Assembly (NCBI GenBank): GCA_947469285.1 | Contig: CANIOW010000014.1 | Coordinates: 26,031-90,030, forward strand | Direction: 5' to 3' | DNA length: 64,000 bases | Origin: Gammaproteobacteria bacterium | GTDB taxonomy: Bacteria; Pseudomonadota; Gammaproteobacteria; Steroidobacterales; Steroidobacteraceae | In this document: positions 54,732-63,919 of the stretch, piece after piece | Layout of the letters: each line of letters opens with the position of its first letter | Position numbering within the stretch: the stretch's first letter is position 1 | Made by a program: the position numbers and the translations under genes | Notes under the pieces: model-generated | Told to the model about the DNA's origin: nothing | Database searches by the model: none | The model's input: the letters and a program-made list of their open reading frames with translations, nothing else

Positions 54732-56330
54732 ATGAATGAGTTCGACTACATTGTAATTGGAGCAGGAACGGCCGGATGCGTGCTTGCAAACCGCCTGACC
54801 GAGAGCGGATCTAAAACGGTCCTTCTGGTAGAAGCCGGACCGCCCGATCGCAACATTTGGATCCACGTACCCGCTGGACTGCCAAGGGTCCTTAACAACC
54901 CCACCTACAATTGGCGCTTTTCTTCGGAGCCCGACAAGAGCACCAAGGATCGCGTCATCCCGATCCCGAGAGGACGTGGACTCGGCGGTACGAGTTCGAT
55001 CAACGGCATGCTCTATGTGCGCGGTGATCCGAGCGACTTCGACCAATGGGCCCAAGCCGGGAACAAGGGTTGGTCGTACGCGGACGTGCTGCCGTACTTC
55101 AAGAAGATGGAGCGGTTCCCGGACGGCGACAGCGAGACGCGTGGCCATTCGGGACCAACAGAGGTGACAAGGGGAACCGAGCGTCACCAGCTATCCGATG
55201 CTTTCCTCGAGGCCGCCAAGGGAGAAGGCTTTGCCTTCAATCCCGATTACAACAGCGGCGAGCAGGAGGGCTTCGGCTACCTGCAGTACACGCAGAAGAA
55301 CGGTCGGCGGTGGTCCGCGGCCAAGGCCTACCTTGACCCGGCGCGCGGCCGGGCCAATCTGAAAATTGTCACCGATGCCTTTATGACGAACCTGTCGTTT
55401 GAGGGCAAGCGTTGTACCGGGATCACTTACTCCAAGGATGGCGTCGATCACCAGGTTCGCGCCCGGGCGGAAGTGATCGTCGCGGCCGGTGTTGTCCAAT
55501 CGCCGCAGATTCTCGAACTGTCGGGCATCGGGCGCCCGGAGGTTCTCCGGGATGCCGGCATTCCCGTCCGACATGCGCTCGCGGGCGTCGGCGAGGGCCT
55601 GCAGGACCACTTCTCAGTCCGCATGATATGGAAGGTTACTCAGCCGATTACGCTGAACGAGCGGAGCCGAGGGCTTTACGTGGTCAAGGAAGCGATCAAG
55701 TACGCCTTCACCCGGCGCGGCATCCTGAGCTCCTCGCCCGCGCTGGTGTGCGGTTACGTCAAGACGCGGCCCGACGTCATTGCACCCGACATTCAGTACC
55801 AGTTCATCCATTCCAGCTACTCGGATCCGACGATCCGCAAGTTGGATTCCTTTCCCGGCATGACTGTGAATGTCTGTCTTGCTCGACCCAATTCACGCGG
55901 ATTCATCCACATCGCGTCGGCTGATCCCCGACAGGCTCCGAAAATTCATCCGCAATTTCTGACCGATCCATCGGACGGCGGGACAATCGTCGAAGGACTT
56001 AAGATCTGTCGGCGAATTCTCGAGAACAAGGCATTCAACGAGTATCGCGAAGTGGAACTGCGTCCCGGTAAGGACGTCCAGTCCAATGACGAATTGCTCG
56101 ATTTCGCGCGTGGCTACGGCCAGACGGTCTTTCATCCTGTTGGCACTTGCAAGATGGGCTTGGACGCGAATTCAGTCGTCGACGATAACCTTCGCGTGCA
56201 TGGGTTTGCAGGCCTTCGGGTCGTGGACGCTTCGATCATGCCTGCCATCGTATCGGCCAACACCAACGCTGCGGTCCTCATGATCGCGGAAAAGGCCTCC
56301 GATATGATCCTTCGGGCTGGCGGTCAGTAA
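54732..56330 (+). CDS. GMC-family FAD oxidoreductase (alcohol dehydrogenase-like)
   Basis: A 532-residue glucose-methanol-choline oxidoreductase: [14 protein letters not shown] (FAD), [18 protein letters not shown] (signature 1), and the C-terminal [10 protein letters not shown] with the active-site His and [15 protein letters not shown] with the partner Asn. It lacks a signal peptide, so it is cytoplasmic or membrane-associated. Typical reactions are oxidation of primary alcohols or polyethylene glycol/choline-type substrates to aldehydes. It heads the run towards cassette C. Confidence 0.9.
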   Translation: MNEFDYIVIGAGTAGCVLANRLTESGSKTVLLVEAGPPDRNIWIHVPAGLPRVLNNPTYNWRFSSEPDKSTKDRVIPIPRGRGLGGTSSINGMLYVRGDPSDFDQWAQAGNKGWSYADVLPYFKKMERFPDGDSETRGHSGPTEVTRGTERHQLSDAFLEAAKGEGFAFNPDYNSGEQEGFGYLQYTQKNGRRWSAAKAYLDPARGRANLKIVTDAFMTNLSFEGKRCTGITYSKDGVDHQVRARAEVIVAAGVVQSPQILELSGIGRPEVLRDAGIPVRHALAGVGEGLQDHFSVRMIWKVTQPITLNERSRGLYVVKEAIKYAFTRRGILSSSPALVCGYVKTRPDVIAPDIQYQFIHSSYSDPTIRKLDSFPGMTVNVCLARPNSRGFIHIASADPRQAPKIHPQFLTDPSDGGTIVEGLKICRRILENKAFNEYREVELRPGKDVQSNDELLDFARGYGQTVFHPVGTCKMGLDANSVVDDNLRVHGFAGLRVVDASIMPAIVSANTNAAVLMIAEKASDMILRAGGQ

Positions 56331-56366
56331 CAATGCCTTCCATTACGGCACAGGGGAGAGGGCGGA

Positions 56367-57689
56367 ATGACACATAGAGTCGATCAACACGCCGCCGACT
56401 CTGCCGGCTGGGACACCAACTACGAGAAGAAGGCTGTCGCGCTGCTGACGTTGGCGTTCGGTCTCGTTGGCCTCGATCGTTGGATCATCGCCCCGTTGGC
56501 GCCCGCGATGATTCGCGATCTCGGCATGACGCCGCAGGACATGAACAACCTGATTGCAGCGCTCGGCGTTGCCTGGGGTGTGGCTGCGGTGCTGATGGGA
56601 GGACTCTCGGATCGCATCGGGCGACGTGCGGTGCTTCTCCCGGCGATTCTGCTGTTCTCGCTGATGTCCGGTGCTTCGGGCATGGTGGCGAGCTTCTCCG
56701 CATTGCTGGTGGTCCGCGGCCTGATGGGAGTCTGCGAGGGCGCCTTTTGTCCGACCAGTTTTGCAGCGACCGCGGAAGCCTCCAAGCCATCGCGCCGCGG
56801 GTTCAACCAAGGTCTACAACAGAGCGCGTTCGCCCTCTTCGGTCTGGGGTTTGGTCCCATCATCGCGACCCAGCTTCTGGAGCGGATCGGTTGGAAGGCG
56901 ATCTTCATGCTCGTAGCCCTGCCGGGCTTGATTCTCGCGGCGTTGCTGTGGCGCGTCATAAGAGAACCAATCACGGTCCACCGATCGGCCCCGTCGGAGA
57001 AGCTCAATCCGGTGGAACCTGCTCCGATCCGCGACTTGTTCAAACACCGCAATGTCCCCCTCAGCATGGCGGGGCTATTGTGTGCGATGTGCGGCATCTT
57101 CGTTCTGAGCGCCAATATTCCACTCTATTTGACGGCCGTGCTTCACCTCACGCCGGTGGACATGGGAATCGTCACTTCCGCGCTTGGTTTTGGCGGTTTC
57201 CTAGGCCAATGGGGGTTGCCCGCTTTGTCGGATCATTTCGGGCGGCGGCCCGTGGCAATCGGCGGCTTTGCGGCGGGCGCCGCCCTGCTGTGGTTCTTCA
57301 TGCAATCCGGCCCTAACGTGCCGATGCTATTCACGCTTTTGTTTGCAAGTGCAGCATTTAGCTTCGGCTTGCTCGCGTTGATTACTGGCCCGATCGCCAC
57401 AGAGGCGGCGCCGATTGGCCGGATATCGACCACTGCGGGAATCATCATCGGCACAGGCGAGATATTTGGCGGCGGCCTGGCGCTTGTCGTGGCGGGGCTG
57501 GTGATCACCACCTACGGCATTCCGGCCATGTTGTATCTCGCACTCGGTGGATTGGTCGTGGGCGGTGTGCTGATGCTGGGGCTGAAAGAGACCGCGCCTC
57601 GCTTCGCAGGGAGCGGTAAATTCGGCGCTTCTGCATTGGACGAACTTGAAGAGCGACACCAAGGCAGCGCCGTCTACAGAGAACCCTGA
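56367..57689 (+). CDS. MFS transporter
   Basis: A 440-residue, 12-helix major facilitator; the loop GGLSDRIGRRAVLL after helix 2 is the family signature. AGAGGGCGGA precedes the ATG closely. It stands between the GMC oxidoreductase and maleylacetate reductase genes with gaps of only 36 and 11 bp, so it belongs to the same operon and probably imports an aromatic or organic acid. It is not a close copy of the AAHS-like carrier at 20537. Confidence 0.87.
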   Translation: MTHRVDQHAADSAGWDTNYEKKAVALLTLAFGLVGLDRWIIAPLAPAMIRDLGMTPQDMNNLIAALGVAWGVAAVLMGGLSDRIGRRAVLLPAILLFSLMSGASGMVASFSALLVVRGLMGVCEGAFCPTSFAATAEASKPSRRGFNQGLQQSAFALFGLGFGPIIATQLLERIGWKAIFMLVALPGLILAALLWRVIREPITVHRSAPSEKLNPVEPAPIRDLFKHRNVPLSMAGLLCAMCGIFVLSANIPLYLTAVLHLTPVDMGIVTSALGFGGFLGQWGLPALSDHFGRRPVAIGGFAAGAALLWFFMQSGPNVPMLFTLLFASAAFSFGLLALITGPIATEAAPIGRISTTAGIIIGTGEIFGGGLALVVAGLVITTYGIPAMLYLALGGLVVGGVLMLGLKETAPRFAGSGKFGASALDELEERHQGSAVYREP

Positions 57690-57700
57690 GAGCCAAAGAC

Positions 57701-58768
57701 ATGGATTCATTTTCCTATTCCGCCCTGCCTTCCAAGGTGACCTTCGGTTTTGGGACGCTCAGCCTCGTCGCCGAGGAGATCCGGGCGCTGGGGTGCAAGC
57801 GGGCGATTGTGCTCTCCACACCGCAACAGGCCCAAGCGGCCGAAGCATTGGTGAAGCAGCTCGGTGAACTCGCCGTCGGTCGCTTCTTCGAAGCAACCAT
57901 GCACACACCCGTTGCTGTAACCGAACGTGCGGTTGCTGCCGCGATCGCGGTCAGCGCGGACTGTACGGTTGCCCTGGGCGGGGGATCGACCATCGGCCTT
58001 GGTAAGGCAATCGCACTGCGCACCGACCTGCCGCAGATCGCGATTCCGACCACCTATGCTGGCTCGGAAGCTACGCCGATCATTGGCCAGACCGAAAACG
58101 GGGTGAAGCAAACGCAACGGACCATGAAAGTCCTGCCCGAAGTCATCATCTACGATGTCGACCTGACTCTGACCATGCCCCTCGGGCTTTCCGTGACATC
58201 AGGGATGAACGCAATCGCCCATGCTGCGGAAGGCCTGTATGCAAAGGATGGAAATCCCATCATCCAGTTGATTGCCGAGGACGGGCTGCGGGCACTCGCA
58301 GGCGCGTTGCCGCGCCTGCATGCCGACGCGCATGACAAGGAAGCACGGTCGAACGCCTTGTACGGCGCCTGGGCCTGCGGTGTGACGCTCGGCTCGGTCG
58401 GAATGTCGTTGCATCACAAGCTTTGCCATGCGCTCGGCGGTGCATTCGACCTGCCGCATGCCGAAACCCATACGGTTGTTCTGCCGCATGCCATGGCGTA
58501 CAATGCGTCCGCTGCACCCGTGGCGATGGCGCGGCTCGCTAGAGCTCTCGGTGTCTCCGATGCGCCCCTCGGGCTCTTCGAGTTGGCCCGGTCACTCGGC
58601 GCGCCGACGAGTCTCAAGGAACTGGGTATGCCGGCCGGTGGCATTGAACAGGTTGTCTCTCTCGCGGTGAAGAATCCGTACTGGAATCCCGCTCCTCTCG
58701 ACGCTTCGAAACTGCGCAAATTGCTGGACAACGCATTTGAGGGCCGTCCTCCAGAGACAGTTGGATAA
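57701..58768 (+). CDS. Maleylacetate reductase
   Basis: A 355-residue iron-type dehydrogenase of the maleylacetate reductase branch: GGGSTIGLGKAIA (nucleotide), PTTYAGSEATPIIG, GMNAIAHAAEGLYA and HHKLCHALGGAFDLPHAETH with the conserved His residues. The short length (about 350) and HKLCHALGG are typical for this branch. It reduces maleylacetate to 3-oxoadipate with NAD(P)H. It is encoded 20 bp before hydroxyquinol dioxygenase, and its product feeds PcaIJ/PcaF. It can serve both ring-cleavage routes of the island. Confidence 0.92.
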   Translation: MDSFSYSALPSKVTFGFGTLSLVAEEIRALGCKRAIVLSTPQQAQAAEALVKQLGELAVGRFFEATMHTPVAVTERAVAAAIAVSADCTVALGGGSTIGLGKAIALRTDLPQIAIPTTYAGSEATPIIGQTENGVKQTQRTMKVLPEVIIYDVDLTLTMPLGLSVTSGMNAIAHAAEGLYAKDGNPIIQLIAEDGLRALAGALPRLHADAHDKEARSNALYGAWACGVTLGSVGMSLHHKLCHALGGAFDLPHAETHTVVLPHAMAYNASAAPVAMARLARALGVSDAPLGLFELARSLGAPTSLKELGMPAGGIEQVVSLAVKNPYWNPAPLDASKLRKLLDNAFEGRPPETVG

Positions 58769-58788
58769 TTCAACAGGGGTGAAGGATC

Positions 58789-59667
58789 GTGTCTGAGCTC
58801 AGCGAGAAAACGATCACACGGACCGCACTTGGCAGCTTCGCCGACACGCCGGACCCGAGGCTGCGTGAACTTGTAACAAGTTTGACCCATCATCTGCATG
58901 CTTTCGTGTGCGAGACGCGGCCGACTCTGGACGAATGGTCCCGCGGCATCGAGTTCCTGACCGCCGTTGGCCAGATGTGCAACGAGACACGACAAGAGTT
59001 CATCCTCCTGTCCGATGTTCTGGGGGTCTCCATGCTGGTCGATGCCGTCAACCACGGTTCCGATAGCATGGAAACGGATACCACCGTACTCGGACCTTTC
59101 TTCGTTGAAGGTTCGCCATCATTCGAGCAGGGTGCGGACATCAGCGGCGGACTGAAGGGCGAACCTCTCTACGTAGATGTCGGTGTACGCAGCATTGAAG
59201 GACTACCCATTCGCGGCGCCAAAGTCGAAGTGTGGCAGTCGGACTCCGATGGATACTATGACGTCCAGCTTCCCGGTATCGCAGAAGGCTTCAAACTTCG
59301 CGGTACCCTGACCTCTGACGACGACGGCAGGGTGCGCTTCTGGTCAATCCTACCAACCGCCTATCCCATCCCGCATGACGGTCCGGTCGGGGCATTGTTG
59401 GAATCCACCAACCGACACCCTTGGCGCCCTGCTCATCTTCATTTCAAGCTGAGTGCTCCGGGATTTCGGACGGTGGTGACGCATTTGTTCGTCAAAGGAA
59501 CCCCATATCTCGATTCAGACGCTGTCTTTGGCGTCAAAGACTCGTTGGTTTGTGAGTTTCCTCGTCGTCGTGAAGGTATCGCTCCCGACGGCCGGCGCAT
59601 GAATACGCCTTGGCATACGCTCGAATATGGCTTCGTTATGGGCTCCGCACCGGGCGAGGACCGGTAA
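58789..59667 (+). CDS. Hydroxyquinol 1,2-dioxygenase (intradiol)
   Basis: A 292-residue intradiol dioxygenase with N-terminal helical linker domain and catalytic beta-sandwich. Non-haem Fe(III) ligands are visible: Tyr in DGYYDVQ, Tyr in LPTAYPIPHDGP, His residues in WRPAHLHFKL. LGPFFVEGSP is typical of catechol/hydroxyquinol enzymes; the partnership with maleylacetate reductase supports hydroxyquinol (1,2,4-benzenetriol) as substrate, giving maleylacetate. The start is GTG, preceded by AAGGA. Confidence 0.92.
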   Translation: MSELSEKTITRTALGSFADTPDPRLRELVTSLTHHLHAFVCETRPTLDEWSRGIEFLTAVGQMCNETRQEFILLSDVLGVSMLVDAVNHGSDSMETDTTVLGPFFVEGSPSFEQGADISGGLKGEPLYVDVGVRSIEGLPIRGAKVEVWQSDSDGYYDVQLPGIAEGFKLRGTLTSDDDGRVRFWSILPTAYPIPHDGPVGALLESTNRHPWRPAHLHFKLSAPGFRTVVTHLFVKGTPYLDSDAVFGVKDSLVCEFPRRREGIAPDGRRMNTPWHTLEYGFVMGSAPGEDR

Positions 59668-59710
59668 GCAATGACGTCTTCGGAGCAACAAGTAACTAAA
59701 CCACCTTGTA

Positions 59711-59726
59711 CGTCAGGAAACTGACG
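59711..59726 (+). terminator. Small GAAA-loop hairpin before cassette C
   Basis: CGTCAG-GAAA-CTGACG, a perfect 6-bp stem with a GNRA-type tetraloop, lies 43 bp after the dioxygenase stop and 30 bp before the cassette C start. No T-run follows, so it is probably an mRNA processing or stability element rather than a terminator. Confidence 0.35.
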
Positions 59727-59756
59727 GTCGCGTCGTCCTTCCGGAGAAGTTTGTAG

Positions 59757-60401
59757 ATGTTCGACATCAAGGTGACGCGCAGGAATTTCGTGCTGGGGAG
59801 CTTGGTGGCGGGCTCCCTGCCGCTTGGCTCATGGGCGGCTGCGAAAGGCCAGGCTCAACCTGGCTCGAGACGACCGCCAGCCAGGCTGCACAAATTGCTC
59901 GTCGATCGCAACATTCCCGAAAGTGTCAGGCTTGGAGCTTATTCCAGCGCAGTCGCGGACGAGGTGTTTGTATTCGATGGCGATCTGACTCAGCTATGGA
60001 ATGATGAGCTTCGGTCGCAGTGGAAGACGGGACCGCGACCCATCGCGGGTCTTACCGCGCCGAGCGTCCGCTTAGTGCTCGAGCAACTGGGGCGTGATCA
60101 TGACGCGCGCGTCGTTTTCAGCGCCGAACATCGCAAGGTCGCCGATGGCACGCGACATAGCCTGGCAGGCAGTGACTCACTGCTCACGTCTCCGGAATTT
60201 CGCGGTAGCGCCGATTGGGTAGCTGATATGGCGAAGTACGTCCAGGCTTGCCCTCATGAACCGCCCTCACGGAAGACGATGTTAGAGTATGAAACAGGGG
60301 AGAGGCCAGGAGAGCCGGGCAACCAGCAGCGACTGGTCACATGGGTCCTTGCGCCGATCTTTCGGCTCGATGGTCCACTCAATACCAAAACGATGATCTG
60401 A
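59757..60401 (+). CDS. Tat-exported protein of unknown function, cassette C
   Basis: A 214-residue protein with a twin-arginine signal (VTRRNFVLGSLVAGS, then a cleavage-like SWAAAKGQA). The start ATG at 59757 follows GGAGAAG (59742-59748). It shares with the cassette A and B proteins VFDGDLTQLWNDEL, TGPRPIAGLTAPS and a late TWVLAPIF, in the same order and spacing. I cannot assign a known domain. The flavoprotein gene starts 7 bp after its stop, as in the other cassettes. Confidence 0.75.
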   Translation: MFDIKVTRRNFVLGSLVAGSLPLGSWAAAKGQAQPGSRRPPARLHKLLVDRNIPESVRLGAYSSAVADEVFVFDGDLTQLWNDELRSQWKTGPRPIAGLTAPSVRLVLEQLGRDHDARVVFSAEHRKVADGTRHSLAGSDSLLTSPEFRGSADWVADMAKYVQACPHEPPSRKTMLEYETGERPGEPGNQQRLVTWVLAPIFRLDGPLNTKTMI

Positions 60402-60408
60402 CAAGAAC

Positions 60409-62028
60409 ATGAACCTCCCTCTGCCACCCGGCGTATCGCAAGCTGATTTTAAATCGGCTCTTCAGAAGATCAGCGAAGCCATCGGTGGTCGCTGGGTGTT
60501 CTCGTCAGAGGAAGACGTGCGGCTCTATCGAGATGCCTACTCGCCGCTGTGGGATGACAAGGACGAGCGCTTGCCCTCCGCTGCGGTCGCACCAGAGACC
60601 GCCGAGCAAGTCCAGGCGATCGTGCGTATCGCCAATGAATACAAGATTCCCTTGTACCCGATCTCAACGGGGAAGAACCTCGGTTACGGCGGATCAGCAC
60701 CGGTCCTGTCGGGTTCGCTCATCGTCGATTTGAAACGCCTGAACAAGATTATTGAGGTCGACGACAAACGCCACTTTGCAATCGTTGAACCAGGCGTTTC
60801 CTATTTCGATCTCTACGACTATATCCAGCAACGCGGTCTCAAGGTGTGGATCGATCCACCAGATCCGGGGTGGGGAAGCCTCGTCGGAAATAGCCTGGAT
60901 CGCGGTTGTGGGTACACCTATGGTGGCTATCGCGACCATTTTGACAGCCACTCCGGGATGGAGGTCGTTCTGCCGAACGGAGATCTCATCCGGACGGGCA
61001 TGGGGGCTTTGCCTGGCGCAAAGACGTGGGCCGAGTTTCGCCACGGCTTCGGTCCAAGTGTCGATGGCCTCTTTAGTCAAGGAAACTTCGGCATCGTGAC
61101 CAAGATGGGCTTCCATCTGATGCCACAGCCCGATGCCTATATGTCAGGGATGGTCTACGTTCCGCGCAGGGAAGATTTGATACCGCTTGTCGATATCGTG
61201 AACTCGATGGAACACGGCGGTGTGATTGGGCAGCCGCGGTACGGCAGTCCCTTGCAGGCTCTGATGGGTGAGAGTGAGTTCAGGGGCAGTATCAACAGGC
61301 GAGGGGGCATAACAGACCAAGAGCTGAACCGGGCGGCAAGAGAACGAAAGCTTGCGTCCTGGCAGGTCGAACTGCAGTTTTATGGTGCGCCAGCAGCAAC
61401 CGAAGCAAACTGGGCAGCTGCCAGCTCGAAGATTGCTGCCGCGATCCCTGGCGCAAGATTCGAAGTGCTCCGGCGGTATGAGTTCCCGCTGACGAAGGAG
61501 CAGAAGGATGCACTCCCGCACAAAGCTGCGCTGGGCGTTCCAGATCTGTCCATCTTCTTCGTGGGAGCGCGTTCCAAGCAGAGCCCCGAGCCGGGCGACG
61601 GTTTCATGTGGTTCTCGTCGGTCATTCCGAAGTCGGGCGAGGCAATTTTCGAAGCGCAAAAGGTGTATCGAACGGCCGCGTGGGACCTCGGGATCGAGCC
61701 GTCCATCACACCCTTCAGTACACCGACGTCGTGGTACCGCACGTTTATTTTGATATCAGGACTGCAGATCTCACGATCCGACAGTGAGTTGAACCAGCGA
61801 AGCCGCCGGCTCTATGAGACTTATGCGCGGGCCGCCGCCGCGGCTGGTTTTGGGGAGTACCGTGCACCAGCAGTTTTTCAGGACGTGGTTTCAGATACCT
61901 ACTCCTTTAACAATTACGCTCTCCGACGCTTTGTCGAGACAATGAAAGATACAGTTGACCCGAATGGCATCTTTGCGCCAGGTCGAGGCGGGATCTGGCC
62001 GAAACGCTTCAGGGAGAGGAAGACGTGA
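60409..62028 (+). CDS. VAO/4-cresol dehydrogenase-type flavoprotein, cassette C
   Basis: A 539-residue paralogue with STGKNLGYGGSAP, VEPGVSYFDLYDY, PDPGWGSLVGNSLDRGCGYTY and the end DPNGIFAPGRGGIWPK. The phenolate-binding Tyr and Tyr-Arg (GFGEYRAP) are kept, as is the Asp of PDPGWGS. Unlike A and B, the position of the FAD-linking His seems to be Phe (DGFMWFSS), so flavin may be bound non-covalently or through another residue. A para-hydroxyphenyl substrate is expected. The 3' end overlaps the cytochrome gene by GTGA. Confidence 0.88.
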   Translation: MNLPLPPGVSQADFKSALQKISEAIGGRWVFSSEEDVRLYRDAYSPLWDDKDERLPSAAVAPETAEQVQAIVRIANEYKIPLYPISTGKNLGYGGSAPVLSGSLIVDLKRLNKIIEVDDKRHFAIVEPGVSYFDLYDYIQQRGLKVWIDPPDPGWGSLVGNSLDRGCGYTYGGYRDHFDSHSGMEVVLPNGDLIRTGMGALPGAKTWAEFRHGFGPSVDGLFSQGNFGIVTKMGFHLMPQPDAYMSGMVYVPRREDLIPLVDIVNSMEHGGVIGQPRYGSPLQALMGESEFRGSINRRGGITDQELNRAARERKLASWQVELQFYGAPAATEANWAAASSKIAAAIPGARFEVLRRYEFPLTKEQKDALPHKAALGVPDLSIFFVGARSKQSPEPGDGFMWFSSVIPKSGEAIFEAQKVYRTAAWDLGIEPSITPFSTPTSWYRTFILISGLQISRSDSELNQRSRRLYETYARAAAAAGFGEYRAPAVFQDVVSDTYSFNNYALRRFVETMKDTVDPNGIFAPGRGGIWPKRFRERKT

Positions 62029-62435
62029 GGGTCTCCATACTGGTCGCCCTCGCGGCGGCGACTGTGCTGGGCGCTTTCACCTACATGTCATCGGCAGGAG
62101 GGGCGCATAAGGCCCTGGCAAAGCCGTCGCCACGAGCGCTGTCGCAGGTCGAGCGGGGGCGCGAACTATACATATACTGGTGTGCGACTTGCCATGGCGC
62201 CGGTGTCGGTGCCGAAGGGCGCGCGCAGTTGCCAGGGACCGCCGCTCTTCAAGAGAAATACCAAGGAAATCTGCCCGCCTTGTTGGAAGAGCGAACCGAT
62301 CTCATCCCGGAAACTGTCAGCCTTTTCGTGCGAAACGGCATATCGGTTATGCCGTTTTTCCGGAAGACGGAGATTTCCGATGAGGAACTGGCGGCGATCA
62401 GCGCCTATCTCACCCGGCCACGCCCGAAACGCTGA
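62025..62435 (+). CDS. c-type cytochrome, electron acceptor subunit, cassette C
   Basis: A 136-residue protein with GTG start overlapping the flavoprotein stop. It has a signal peptide (MRVSILVALAAATVLGAF), one CATCH haem site and the axial Met in SVMPFFRKTE. LEERTDLIPETV corresponds to a conserved segment of the other two cytochromes. Role as in cassette A: periplasmic acceptor of electrons from the flavin. Confidence 0.88.
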   Translation: MRVSILVALAAATVLGAFTYMSSAGGAHKALAKPSPRALSQVERGRELYIYWCATCHGAGVGAEGRAQLPGTAALQEKYQGNLPALLEERTDLIPETVSLFVRNGISVMPFFRKTEISDEELAAISAYLTRPRPKR

Positions 62436-62583
62436 AAAATGAGCGGAGTCAGCTGCCGGCGTCTTGTCCGGCTGTGGGATCCATTGGGCTACCGGTTATC
62501 ATTACCGCTTATCCCTTTCCCATATTGGCAGCATCTTGGCCAATCTGCTTGCAGTTGGCCCCGCAGAATGACAAGGTTGTCTT

Positions 62584-63657
62584 ATGAGCAAGATTGACCG
62601 GGCTCCCCCCAGAGCACCGACTTTGAAAGACGTTGCCGCAAAGGCAGGTGTTTCTTTGGCCACCGCTGGCCGGGTCTTGAGAAATGAAGCGTATCCCGTA
62701 GATAAGGGTCTTGCCGAGCGTGTGCGTCAGGTGGCTTCCGCTCTCGGCTATGTTCCGAATGTACTGGCGCGAAATTTGCGGGGCGGCGCGCCATCAATGG
62801 TGGGCTTGATCATTGGAGACATGGTTGAACCCTATTATGCCGAGATTGCTGAGGCCATCACTCAGCATGCCGAGGCGGGCCACCGGACCCTTGCGATCGT
62901 ATGCAACATGCAGCGTGATCCGCTTTTGGAACTGAAATACTGTCAGCAGCTCTGGGAGCATCGGGTTGCCGGACTGGTGCTCGCCGGTGGTGGCTTCGAT
63001 CAAGAGGAGCACAAGGCGGAACTCAAGGCTTTGTTGTCGCGAATGGTCCAGTCCGGTGTGATCGTCACTGCCCTCAGCCCACGAGATTTGTCGATTCCTG
63101 AGTTCGCAGCCGACAACAAGGAAGTCGGAAAGATGATGGCCCAGGAACTCATCAAGTACGGGCATAGGAAAATCGGGATAGTAGCCGGTCCTCCGCAAAG
63201 CCCCGTCACACGCTTGCGTGTTGCGGGCGCCATCGATGCGATCAAAAAGGTTGGCGGCGAGTTTGAGATCATTCACAGCACCTTGAACCCAGGTGCTGGC
63301 GCAGCCGCCGTTGGGAGGCTTGTCGGAATCCGGCCTGACCTTACCGGTTTTGTCGTTGGCTCAGGCTCGATTGCGCTAGGTGTGTTGCAGCGACTTCGCG
63401 AGCTTGGTCGGGAAATCCCAAGAGACGCATCCGTTGTCAGTGTCGGTAATTCGCGTTTGGCTGAATGGTCTTATCCACCCTTGGTCACTATAGATGTCAG
63501 GCTGGCCGATTGCGGTCGTCAGGCCCTCGATTACATCCTCAACAAGCTCAGGGGGCTGGAAGCCAGAAACTCGGCCAGCATGACAATTCGGGTCACGCCT
63601 GGCGCATCGGTGGGTAAGCCAGCAAAGCGCTTGATTCGCCAGGCCGTGCCGCAATAA
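62584..63657 (+). CDS. LacI-family transcriptional regulator
   Basis: A 357-residue protein: N-terminal helix-turn-helix PTLKDVAAKAGVSLATAGRV, hinge LARNLRGG, and a periplasmic-binding-protein-like effector domain to the C-terminus. This family binds palindromes with a central CG, which is what occurs at five places in the island. It is therefore the best candidate to control the cassettes; the inducer would be an aromatic substrate or intermediate. AAGG lies upstream of the ATG. No copy of the perfect palindrome was seen in its own promoter, only a loose ACCGGTTATC in the preceding 148 bp. Confidence 0.9.
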   Translation: MSKIDRAPPRAPTLKDVAAKAGVSLATAGRVLRNEAYPVDKGLAERVRQVASALGYVPNVLARNLRGGAPSMVGLIIGDMVEPYYAEIAEAITQHAEAGHRTLAIVCNMQRDPLLELKYCQQLWEHRVAGLVLAGGGFDQEEHKAELKALLSRMVQSGVIVTALSPRDLSIPEFAADNKEVGKMMAQELIKYGHRKIGIVAGPPQSPVTRLRVAGAIDAIKKVGGEFEIIHSTLNPGAGAAAVGRLVGIRPDLTGFVVGSGSIALGVLQRLRELGREIPRDASVVSVGNSRLAEWSYPPLVTIDVRLADCGRQALDYILNKLRGLEARNSASMTIRVTPGASVGKPAKRLIRQAVPQ

Positions 63658-63919
63658 CACTCGTACTCTCTGCGCATAACTCTCACCTGGGTCGGTATCG
63701 TCGGTGCTGGTACGCGAGCGCCTGCTCGACGGCGGTGGCCGATTCGTCGGATCTGCTACCAATTTCAGCAATTATTGCGTTGGAAGGAAAGGGGGCTACC
63801 GAGTGCCCGCAATCAACAGACCAGATTGCCTTGGAAAATCCGCTGATAAATTTGACCTGACTTGAGATAACTGGTCCAGCCTGATGTTCCCTAAAATAGA
63901 GGAACGGAGGGTTAAGGAC
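63658..63919. other. Region between LacI-type gene and IS3-type transposase
   Basis: 262 bp with no gene that I can support. TGACCTGACTTGAGATAACT at 63853 is a possible left terminal inverted repeat of the insertion sequence whose first gene begins at 63920, but its right-hand partner is outside the window. Confidence 0.35.
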
